Shown piece after piece: positions 43,068 through 48,927 of a DNA stretch of 48,927 bases. The notes below the pieces were generated by a model. It had not been told where the DNA came from. It was given only the letters and a program-made list of their open reading frames with translations, and ran no database searches. The stretch is from DAOQTX01 sp035340715 (GTDB lineage: Bacteria; Bacteroidota; Bacteroidia; AKYH767-A; OLB10): positions 1 to 48,927 of the forward strand of contig DAOQTX010000013.1 in NCBI GenBank assembly GCA_035340715.1. The letters run 5' to 3'. Within the stretch, counting starts at the first letter, position 1. The number at the start of each line of letters is the position of its first letter. The translations under genes and the position numbers were made by a program.

Positions 43068-43592
43068 ATGAAAATCTTACGTATTGTTTTACCGGTTTTA
43101 ATAATCTTATTTACTGTACTACTAATCAAAGGCATTAAAGATCCTATCGATTATCAGAAAGAAAAAGACTTCCGATACAAACATGTTATTCAAAGATTAA
43201 AAGATATACGCGAAGCTCAATTGGCGTATAAAGCTGAAAATGGAAAATTTACAGCAAGTTTCGATACACTCATAAGTTTTGTTCAGAATGGTACGTTTAC
43301 ATTGATTAAACAAATCGGTAATGTTGATGATACTTCAGCCGTTATTATTCGCGACACCTCTTTTGTAAGCATCAAGGATTCTCTTTTTAAGGCTCCTGAT
43401 TTTGTCGTAGATTCTCTAAAATACGTTCCATTTGGCGATGGTGCCATCTTTGATATGAAAGCAGGTGAAATTGAAAAGGGTAGAGTAAAAGTTAAAGTAT
43501 TTGAGGTAATCGACACCAAACCATTTGATAAGAATCAGGTGCTTTCTGTTGGAAGTATGAGTGAAGCCACCAATGCAGGAAATTGGGAATAA
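43068..43592 (+). CDS. Membrane-anchored protein of unknown function
   Basis: A 174-residue product with one N-terminal membrane segment (about 4-22, ILRIVLPVLIILFTVLLI) and a periplasmic domain. The stretch RLKDIREAQLAYKAENGKFTASFDTLISFV resembles the amphipathic helix and loop after the pilin membrane segment, so a distant pseudopilin-like fold is possible. Beta-rich C-terminus. It heads a run of overlapping genes (DUF3822, rsmD, coaD). Confidence 0.82.
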   Translation: MKILRIVLPVLIILFTVLLIKGIKDPIDYQKEKDFRYKHVIQRLKDIREAQLAYKAENGKFTASFDTLISFVQNGTFTLIKQIGNVDDTSAVIIRDTSFVSIKDSLFKAPDFVVDSLKYVPFGDGAIFDMKAGEIEKGRVKVKVFEVIDTKPFDKNQVLSVGSMSEATNAGNWE

Positions 43593-44451
43593 TAGTTTAC
43601 TTGCATCTGTCATCGATGAAACGGTATCTGCCGAACATGCTGAGCAATACAGACTACTTGCTCAAGTAAATCATCATCATATTATATTTTCTCTATTTGA
43701 TAAGAGCAGAGAAAAATTTATAGCACTGGAGAAATTTCTAATCCAAACCGATGAAAGCGAAGGCGATCTTGTGGATGGGTTAAATGAGATTTATACTCAT
43801 AAAAGTTCTAGAATACTCAATTGTGGTTTTTCGGATTCGTTTGTTGGAGTATTTTCTGATGATGTTATGCATATTCCTGCTGCTATGTTTGATGAGCAGC
43901 AAGCAGAAAGTATACATCAATTACAAAGTAGATACAATGGTAGAAAAGTTTTGCAACAAAAATTTCTATCGCAAGATATCAGATCTTTATACACCATTAA
44001 TCCTTTAATAGAACAGACACTCCGACATATACAGAGTGACATTCATGTATTAAATTCCAATGCTTTATATGCTGATAGCCTTCTTCATACCTATAAGCAC
44101 GATCAAAGTGTGAGGGTGCATGCTAATATTATTGGAGACCGATTTGACTTGGTAATTTCACAAGGTTCCAAATTGCTTTTGAGCAATCATTTTGCATTTA
44201 AAGGAGGTGAAGATTTTATGTTCTATTCGCTTACAGCCTTAGAACAACTCGATCTAAATCCCGATGAAATACCTTTTCACGTTTCTGGTGAAATAGCCAG
44301 AAACAGTGGTTTGTTTATTATGGCTCGTAAGTATATCCGTCATTTTGATTTCATGAATCGCCCCGATCATTGTGAATATGCATACGGTTTCGACAATTTG
44401 CCCTCACACGCGTATGTAGGCTTATACAATATGCTGCTGTGCGTATCATAA
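43573..44451 (+). CDS. DUF3822-family protein
   Basis: A 292-residue cytosolic protein of the DUF3822 family, proposed to have an actin-like (ASKHA) fold; its role is unknown. The ATG at 43573 overlaps the preceding gene by 20 bases; a GTG at 43561 would add 4 residues. FKGGEDFMFYSLTALEQLDLNPDE and FHVSGEIARNSGLF near the C-terminus are the most family-like parts. Overlaps rsmD by 13 bases. Confidence 0.85.
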   Translation: MQEIGNNSLLASVIDETVSAEHAEQYRLLAQVNHHHIIFSLFDKSREKFIALEKFLIQTDESEGDLVDGLNEIYTHKSSRILNCGFSDSFVGVFSDDVMHIPAAMFDEQQAESIHQLQSRYNGRKVLQQKFLSQDIRSLYTINPLIEQTLRHIQSDIHVLNSNALYADSLLHTYKHDQSVRVHANIIGDRFDLVISQGSKLLLSNHFAFKGGEDFMFYSLTALEQLDLNPDEIPFHVSGEIARNSGLFIMARKYIRHFDFMNRPDHCEYAYGFDNLPSHAYVGLYNMLLCVS

Positions 44452-44984
44452 GTGGAAAGTATAGAGCGAAGCAAATAATTGCTCCATCAAATCTACCGGT
44501 CAGACCAACTACGGACTTTGCTAAATCAGCGCTATTTAATATTCTCAATTTGCATTTTAACTTTAGCTCTGTTCGTTTTCTTGATTTGTTTTGTGGCACA
44601 GGTAATATTAGTTTTGAAATGATCTCCCGTGGTTGTGAACACATCGTTGCAGTAGATGCCAATAGTCAATGCCTCAATTTTGTTAGACGAATAGCGGAGC
44701 AGGAGCTCAAATGTACTATCAAAACTACCCGTTATGACGCGCTCCGTTTTATAAAATCATGTAAAGAAAAGTACGACATCATATTTGCGGATCCACCGTA
44801 TAAATATGAAAGTAGAGAAGAGTTGATCAATTCCATTTTTTCCTATGAGCTTTTGGAAAAAGGTGGCGTGTTTGTTTTAGAACATCCTTCAGGTGATCAC
44901 TATGATGGAATAAAGGAGTTTGTTGAAAAAAGAAGTTACGGTGCTGTGCAATTCAGCTTTTTTAAGAACAGTATTGAAAAATAA
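44439..44984 (+). CDS. rsmD: 16S rRNA (guanine-966-N2) methyltransferase
   Basis: SAM-dependent methyltransferase of 181 residues acting on 16S rRNA of the small subunit. The N-terminus MRIISGKYRAK and RPTTDFAKSALFNIL are typical; the SAM loop is FLDLFCGTGNISFE near residue 47, and the catalytic motif is DPPY (IIFADPPYKYE) near 116. Start is GTG, inside the DUF3822 gene. The DUF3822-rsmD-coaD order is common in Bacteroidota. Confidence 0.94.
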   Translation: MRIISGKYRAKQIIAPSNLPVRPTTDFAKSALFNILNLHFNFSSVRFLDLFCGTGNISFEMISRGCEHIVAVDANSQCLNFVRRIAEQELKCTIKTTRYDALRFIKSCKEKYDIIFADPPYKYESREELINSIFSYELLEKGGVFVLEHPSGDHYDGIKEFVEKRSYGAVQFSFFKNSIEK

Positions 44985-45002
44985 GATTACAATTAAATTT
45001 TA

Positions 45003-45009
45003 TACTTTG
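45003..45009 (+). promoter_or_regulatory. Possible promoter box of coaD
   Basis: TACTTTG, one base shorter than TAnnTTTG, ending 5 bases before the coaD ATG. Similar TTACTTTG boxes precede htrA and the gene at 8751. Confidence 0.4.
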
Positions 45010-45014
45010 GCTGT

Positions 45015-45470
45015 ATGAAAAGAGCATGCTTCCCGGGTTCATTCGATCCGCTTACCAATGGACACATATATATTGTTCAACAGGGATTGAAAATTTTCGA
45101 TGAAGTAATTATCAGTTTAGGCTCAAACTCTTCAAAGAAGTACATGTTTAGTGAACAAGATCGATTGAACTGGTTGCGAAAATGTTTTTCCAATGAGCCT
45201 CGTGTTAAGGTGATGCAATATGATTCGTTAACCGTAGAATTCTGTCGGCAGATCAAAGCAAGTCATATTCTTCGAGGGCTTCGCTCATCGGCCGATTTTG
45301 AATTTGAAAAAGCAATTGCACATATGAATAATAAAATTGCTCCAGAAATAGAGTCGGTATTTATACTGGCCAATCCCGAACATTCCATGATATCGTCTTC
45401 CATTATTCGAGAGTTGATTCGTAACAAGGCAGATGTTACTTCTTTGATTCCTTCTTGCGTGGAGATTTAA
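45015..45470 (+). CDS. coaD: Phosphopantetheine adenylyltransferase
   Basis: Fourth step of coenzyme A synthesis. The nucleotidyltransferase motif TNGH is in FPGSFDPLTNGHIYIV, the substrate Arg in LRGLRSSADFEFE, and the C-terminal SSSIIRELI matches the family. Length 151 is slightly short but complete. The last 35 bases overlap the convergent kinase gene. Confidence 0.95.
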   Translation: MKRACFPGSFDPLTNGHIYIVQQGLKIFDEVIISLGSNSSKKYMFSEQDRLNWLRKCFSNEPRVKVMQYDSLTVEFCRQIKASHILRGLRSSADFEFEKAIAHMNNKIAPEIESVFILANPEHSMISSSIIRELIRNKADVTSLIPSCVEI

Positions 45471-46368
45471 ATTTTCTCGATCTAGTTTTTTTTCTTTTCT
45501 CTGTTGGCTTAGATTGGGGAGTAATGATGCTCGCCAATTGTTCTGCAGGCCGTTGTATAATATTACCAATCATCAGGTTTCGCTCTATTGCACACTGATG
45601 GATTGTTTCACTAAAATGATGGGCGATGGATCCAGCAAAATGAATTGGGTATTCTCTGCACTGTTCGAAAGTTTCAATGTGGGTATCAAAAAATTCATTC
45701 ATCCCTTTTGAAATCAGATTTTTAATAAAACCGTGATTTTTATTTTTGGTCATGAAGCGAGCAAAGTCGGCTAAAAAAATATTTGCCGCTTTTTCATGAT
45801 AAACTTTTTGAATCAATTCATCTCGATTGTATCGACAATATGCTTTGAATCTTCGGTGTAAATCACGAGGCATTATGCCATACAAATAATAGGCAATAAT
45901 CTTTTTGCCAAAATAAGATCCAGAACCTTCATCGCCTAAGATATATCCAATTCCATGTTTGCTGTCATGAATTTTTTTTCCATCGAAAAAGCAAATATTT
46001 GATCCGGTGCCAAGTATGCAAGCCAAACCAGCTTCGCCTTCGCAACAAGCTAACGCTGCAGCTTTCATGTCATGTTCAACATAAATGGTCGCTTTAGTAA
46101 ACATTTTTCGCAGTGCATTTTTCATACGATTGTTTCGCTCATCCGATGAGCAACCTGCTCCGAAAAAATGTACTTCTTTTATTTTCTCCAGCTCGTCCTT
46201 AAAAATTTTTTCCTTAGAAACTGCTTCAACAATTTCATCTTCAGTCAAAAACATAGGATTAAGTCCTTTGCTCTTTTTTTGATACAGGATGGCTTTATTT
46301 TCTACCAAAAGCCAGTCGGTTTTTGTCGACCCACTATCAGCAATTACAATATAGTTTGAATTTTTCAA
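45436..46368 (-). CDS. BadF/BadG/BcrA/BcrD-type ATPase (N-acetylglucosamine-kinase-like)
   Basis: ASKHA-fold sugar kinase-like protein of 310 residues. The phosphate-1 loop ADSGSTKTDWLL is at about 9-20, phosphate-2 LGTGSNICFFDG near 130, and GYILGDEGSGSYFGKK near 148. Such proteins in Bacteroidota are usually annotated as N-acetylglucosamine kinases. The start is TTG at 46368, as no ATG or GTG fits; a perfect TACTTTTG promoter box lies just upstream. The last 26 residues are almost all basic or polar, and part of them is encoded antisense to the end of coaD. Confidence 0.86.
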   Translation of the reverse strand: MKNSNYIVIADSGSTKTDWLLVENKAILYQKKSKGLNPMFLTEDEIVEAVSKEKIFKDELEKIKEVHFFGAGCSSDERNNRMKNALRKMFTKATIYVEHDMKAAALACCEGEAGLACILGTGSNICFFDGKKIHDSKHGIGYILGDEGSGSYFGKKIIAYYLYGIMPRDLHRRFKAYCRYNRDELIQKVYHEKAANIFLADFARFMTKNKNHGFIKNLISKGMNEFFDTHIETFEQCREYPIHFAGSIAHHFSETIHQCAIERNLMIGNIIQRPAEQLASIITPQSKPTEKRKKTRSRKFKSPRKKESKK

Positions 46369-46383
46369 AATGTAGTATTAAAA

Positions 46384-46391
46384 CAAAAGTA
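46384..46391 (-). promoter_or_regulatory. -7 promoter box of the BadF-type kinase gene
   Basis: Minus-strand TACTTTTG, an exact TAnnTTTG match, 15 bases before the TTG start. Confidence 0.7.
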
Positions 46392-46474
46392 GAACATTAA
46401 TTTCTTTTACGTATTTATGTTGAAAATAATAGTGAATATAGCTTCGATACAAGACATAATTTGACGAAAAGGCC

Positions 46475-46482
46475 TACCTTTG
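46475..46482 (+). promoter_or_regulatory. -7 promoter box of DUF4290-murA
   Basis: TACCTTTG, an exact TAnnTTTG match, giving a leader of about 25 bases before the ATG at 46513. Confidence 0.68.
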
Positions 46483-46512
46483 TATTTAACCTATATTAAT
46501 AGAAGATTTTAA

Positions 46513-47148
46513 ATGGAGTATAATACCTCAAGAACAAAACTGGTTATACCGGAATATGGAAGAAATATTCAAAAATTAATCGACCATTGTGTTGCTATAG
46601 AAGATAGGGCTGAGAGAACTAAAATGGCTTTGGCTATTGTTAAAGTAATGGGTCAGCTCAATCCTCAACTCAGAGAAAGTACTGACAACAATGAAAAACT
46701 TTGGGATCATATGTATATCATTTCTAATTTTAAATTAGATGTTGATGTTCCCTATTCTTTTCCAGCCAAAGAACACTTTTTACGCAAGCCAAAGAGAATT
46801 GCCTATCCAAGCAATAGGATTAAATACAAACATTATGGCCGTAATGTTGAACGTTTTATTGAAGGATTAATAAAGATGGAAGATGGTGAGAATAAAGAAA
46901 AATCTACCGTAGAGATGGCCAACTTTATGAAATCACTTTACAAAACATGGAATAAAGATAATGCAGCAGATGAGGTGATTATTGAAAACTTAAAAGACAT
47001 GAGTAAAGGTGAACTCTCTGTTCCGGATAATACTCGTTTAGCTTTTATTCCAGATACCAACAGAAATCGTCAAAACTCTGGTTCAAAGGGAAGAAGAAAT
47101 CGTAAAGGTAAATCCAGATCACATGGACATAAAAGAAAAAATAGATAA
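46513..47148 (+). CDS. DUF4290-family protein with basic tail
   Basis: A 211-residue cytosolic protein. The DUF4290 domain (about 1-180) has the signature VIPEYGRNIQKLIDHC and KYKHYGRNVERFIEGL, two related helical halves. The last 25 residues are strongly basic (SKGRRNRKGKSRSHGHKRK), suggesting nucleic-acid binding. Its 3' end may overlap murA by 26 bases, and this gene order is conserved in Bacteroidota. Confidence 0.88.
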   Translation: MEYNTSRTKLVIPEYGRNIQKLIDHCVAIEDRAERTKMALAIVKVMGQLNPQLRESTDNNEKLWDHMYIISNFKLDVDVPYSFPAKEHFLRKPKRIAYPSNRIKYKHYGRNVERFIEGLIKMEDGENKEKSTVEMANFMKSLYKTWNKDNAADEVIIENLKDMSKGELSVPDNTRLAFIPDTNRNRQNSGSKGRRNRKGKSRSHGHKRKNR

Positions 47149-48481
47149 TCCGCTTGTGTCAAAAATGCAATCTGCCCCTCGATTCGAAATAATTGGTGGT
47201 AAATCTTTGAAAGGAGAACTTACCCCGCAAGGCGCTAAGAACGAGGCACTGCAAATTTTATGTGCTGTTTTATGTACTCCCGAGCGTGTGATCATAAACA
47301 ACATACCGGACATTCGTGATGTCAATAAACTCATTGATCTATTACAAGAAATTGGTGTAAAGGTTGAGCAATTGGGTAAGGGATCCTATTCGTTTCAGGC
47401 CGATGATATTGATATGGATTTTATGGAGACGGAGCGATTTGCAAAATTAGCTTCAGCTCTTCGTGGGTCTATTATGATTGTAGGTCCATTGTTGGCCCGC
47501 TTTGGAAAAGCAGCAATTCCTAAACCAGGAGGTGATAAGATTGGACGTAGAAGATTAGATACGCACTTTACGGGCTTTCAATCTTTAGGAGCAACATTTA
47601 ATTACGATGCAGGCCGAAGTTTTTATACGGTTGAATCTGAAAAGTTAAAAGGTTGTTATATGTTGCTCAATGAAGCATCGGTAACAGGTACAGCCAATAT
47701 AGTAATGGCTGCCGTTTTAGCTGAAGGTACAACCACCATTTACAATGCAGCATGTGAGCCTTATCTTCAACAGCTTTGCAACATGCTGGTTCGGATGGGA
47801 GCAAAGATTACTGGCATTGGTTCAAACTTATTAAGCATACAAGGTGTTGAAAAACTAAGTGGTACTAGCCACACCATGTTGCCTGATATGATTGAAGTTG
47901 GAAGCTTTATTGGATTAGCTGCTATGACGCAAAGCGAAATCTTGATAAAAAATGCAGGCATTCAACATTTAGGAATCATTCCATCTGTATTTCAAAGTTT
48001 GGGAATTAAAATGGAATTCAGAGGAGATGATATTTTCATACCTGCACAAGATGCTTACGAGATTGATACTTTTATAGATGGAAGTATACTTACAATCTCT
48101 GATGCTATATGGCCAGGATTTACTCCCGACTTACTGAGTGTGGTTTTAGTAACCGCTACACAAGCAAAAGGCACCATTCTCATACATCAGAAAATGTTTG
48201 AGAGCCGATTGTTCTTTGTCGATAAATTGATTGACATGGGTGCTCAAATCATATTATGCGATCCGCATAGAGCCACCGTGATTGGTTTGAATAGATCACA
48301 TGCATTAAGAGGAATTTCAATGACATCGCCCGATATACGAGCTGGAGTTGCATTGCTGATTGCTGCGTTGTCGGCCAAAGGCAAAAGTGTAATACACAAC
48401 ATAGAGCAGATTGATCGGGGATATGAGCGAATTGATGAACGTTTGGTGAGCCTTGGAGCTCAGATAGAACGTATGAGTTGA
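47123..48481 (+). CDS. murA: UDP-N-acetylglucosamine 1-carboxyvinyltransferase (MurA), Asp variant
   Basis: First committed step of peptidoglycan synthesis, adding enolpyruvate to UDP-GlcNAc. The catalytic Lys39 is in PQGAKNEALQ. The loop that holds Cys115 in E. coli reads KPGGDKIGRRRLDTH, with Asp138 in its place; this change is known to give fosfomycin-insensitive MurA in Mycobacterium and Chlamydia. DRGYERIDERL closes the domain. The first ATG overlaps DUF4290 by 26 bases. An in-frame ATG at 47165 (MQSAPRFEIIGG) fits the family N-terminus better and gives 438 residues. Confidence 0.96.
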   Translation: MDIKEKIDNPLVSKMQSAPRFEIIGGKSLKGELTPQGAKNEALQILCAVLCTPERVIINNIPDIRDVNKLIDLLQEIGVKVEQLGKGSYSFQADDIDMDFMETERFAKLASALRGSIMIVGPLLARFGKAAIPKPGGDKIGRRRLDTHFTGFQSLGATFNYDAGRSFYTVESEKLKGCYMLLNEASVTGTANIVMAAVLAEGTTTIYNAACEPYLQQLCNMLVRMGAKITGIGSNLLSIQGVEKLSGTSHTMLPDMIEVGSFIGLAAMTQSEILIKNAGIQHLGIIPSVFQSLGIKMEFRGDDIFIPAQDAYEIDTFIDGSILTISDAIWPGFTPDLLSVVLVTATQAKGTILIHQKMFESRLFFVDKLIDMGAQIILCDPHRATVIGLNRSHALRGISMTSPDIRAGVALLIAALSAKGKSVIHNIEQIDRGYERIDERLVSLGAQIERMS

Positions 48482-48532
48482 TTTTCTTGTATAATGGTAT
48501 CATATTTGTAAAAAACACAGAAATTAAATATT

Positions 48533-48927
48533 ATGAAATCAATCAAATCAGCGTTATTATTAATTGGAATTGCCGCTTTTTCATTTGGCTTTTATTATCA
48601 AGATAAAGCATCAAGTGGAATAAATATTGGCGACAAAGCAGTTGATCTAGCGTATAGTTCTCCGGAAGGAAAAACAATTGCTATGTCTTCACTTAAAGGT
48701 AAGATGGTATTATTGGATTTTTGGGCTTCATGGTGTCGTCCTTGCCGAATAGAAAATCCACACGTTGTTGGAGCGTACAATAAATTCAAGGATTCAAAAT
48801 TTAAGAATGCAAAAGGATTTACAGTTTACAGTGTATCACTCGATCAAGATAAAGGCAGATGGGTTCAAGCTATTAAAGATGACAACTTAAGTTGGCCTTA
48901 TCATGTTAGTGATTTGGCTGGATGGTC
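48533..48927 (+). CDS. TlpA/ResA-like thioredoxin-family protein (3' end beyond window)
   Basis: The first 131 codons are visible. An N-terminal hydrophobic signal or anchor (about 6-20) is followed by a thioredoxin-fold domain: NIGDKAVDLAYSSPEGK, then VLLDFWASWCRPCR with the redox pair Cys68 and Cys71. The usual AhpC/TSA-like continuation (FTVYSVSLDQDKGRW) follows. A periplasmic thiol reductase/oxidase is expected. The gene runs off the window, so its full length is unknown. Confidence 0.9.
   Translation, partial: MKSIKSALLLIGIAAFSFGFYYQDKASSGINIGDKAVDLAYSSPEGKTIAMSSLKGKMVLLDFWASWCRPCRIENPHVVGAYNKFKDSKFKNAKGFTVYSVSLDQDKGRWVQAIKDDNLSWPYHVSDLAGW

Noticed and set aside
1..48927. CRISPR arrays, insertion sequences, prophage or integrative elements
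   Set aside because: No regularly spaced repeats, transposase, integrase or attachment-site duplication at the tRNA-Pro gene were seen; gene content is core and compositionally even.

Overview
The window is an AT-rich, gene-dense stretch of ordinary chromosome from a member of the Bacteroidota (class Bacteroidia; order not resolvable by eye). The evidence is a short primary sigma factor without region 1.1, many promoters of the Bacteroidota TAnnTTTG type, lineage-typical families (DUF4290, DUF3822, DUF4249, DUF4834, YfhO, Smr/DUF2027, a DUF885 lipoprotein, a TonB-dependent receptor with a carboxypeptidase-regulatory-like N-domain), a MurA with Asp in place of the catalytic Cys, and a Tgt without zinc cysteines. 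No insertion sequence, prophage, CRISPR array or toxin-antitoxin pair was seen, and no intergenic stretch exceeds about 210 bases.

Layout. 1-4.2 kb, minus strand: long-form GAPDH, primary sigma factor, HtrA protease. 4.3-13.2 kb, plus strand: dapF, GNAT acetyltransferase, seven-heme lipoprotein with TPRs, mltG, then a secreted unknown, a phosphohexomutase, a DUF2279 protein and an Smr-domain protein, mostly 0-10 bases apart. 13.2-17.5 kb, minus: trxB, and a DUF4249 lipoprotein translationally coupled to a TonB-dependent receptor. 17.6-17.8 kb: tRNA-Pro(GGG) with promoter, unusual leader and terminator. 17.8-25.1 kb: ispE, tgt plus an LptF/G permease, a glycosyltransferase coupled to an ECF-type sigma factor, rsmG, rpmH, queD and an alpha/beta hydrolase. 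25.2-30.7 kb: carB (no regulatory C-domain), DUF4834 protein, YfhO-family membrane protein. 30.7-37.6 kb: a small unknown gene with its own terminator, a FemAB/GNAT-like protein, two peptidases (DUF885 and prolyl oligopeptidase, divergent), a secreted unknown and a YkgJ-type cysteine-cluster protein. 37.6-48.9 kb: dnaX, icd, GH3-family protein, LysE-type exporter, a small membrane-anchored unknown, DUF3822, rsmD, coaD, a BadF/BcrA-type kinase, DUF4290, murA and the start of a TlpA-like thioredoxin.

The genes are mainly housekeeping: peptidoglycan (dapF, mltG, murA), envelope transport (LptF/G, TonB receptor), isoprenoids (ispE), pyrimidine/arginine precursor (carB), tRNA/rRNA modification (tgt, queD, rsmG, rsmD), replication (dnaX), CoA (coaD) and central carbon (GAPDH, icd, phosphohexomutase). 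The primary sigma factor lies among many copies of the promoter motif it should read.

I found no new multi-gene system. The most striking single signal is a nine-A slippery run inside dnaX after which both alternative frames stop within a few codons, predicting a 430-residue gamma-like product beside the full-length tau-like protein. Secondary signals are apparently leaderless genes, a recurrent TGTAAATTCGC promoter variant, stacked inverted repeats in the rpmH leader, the zinc-less Tgt, the truncated CarB, a lysine-rich sigma-factor extension and the tRNA-Pro leader.
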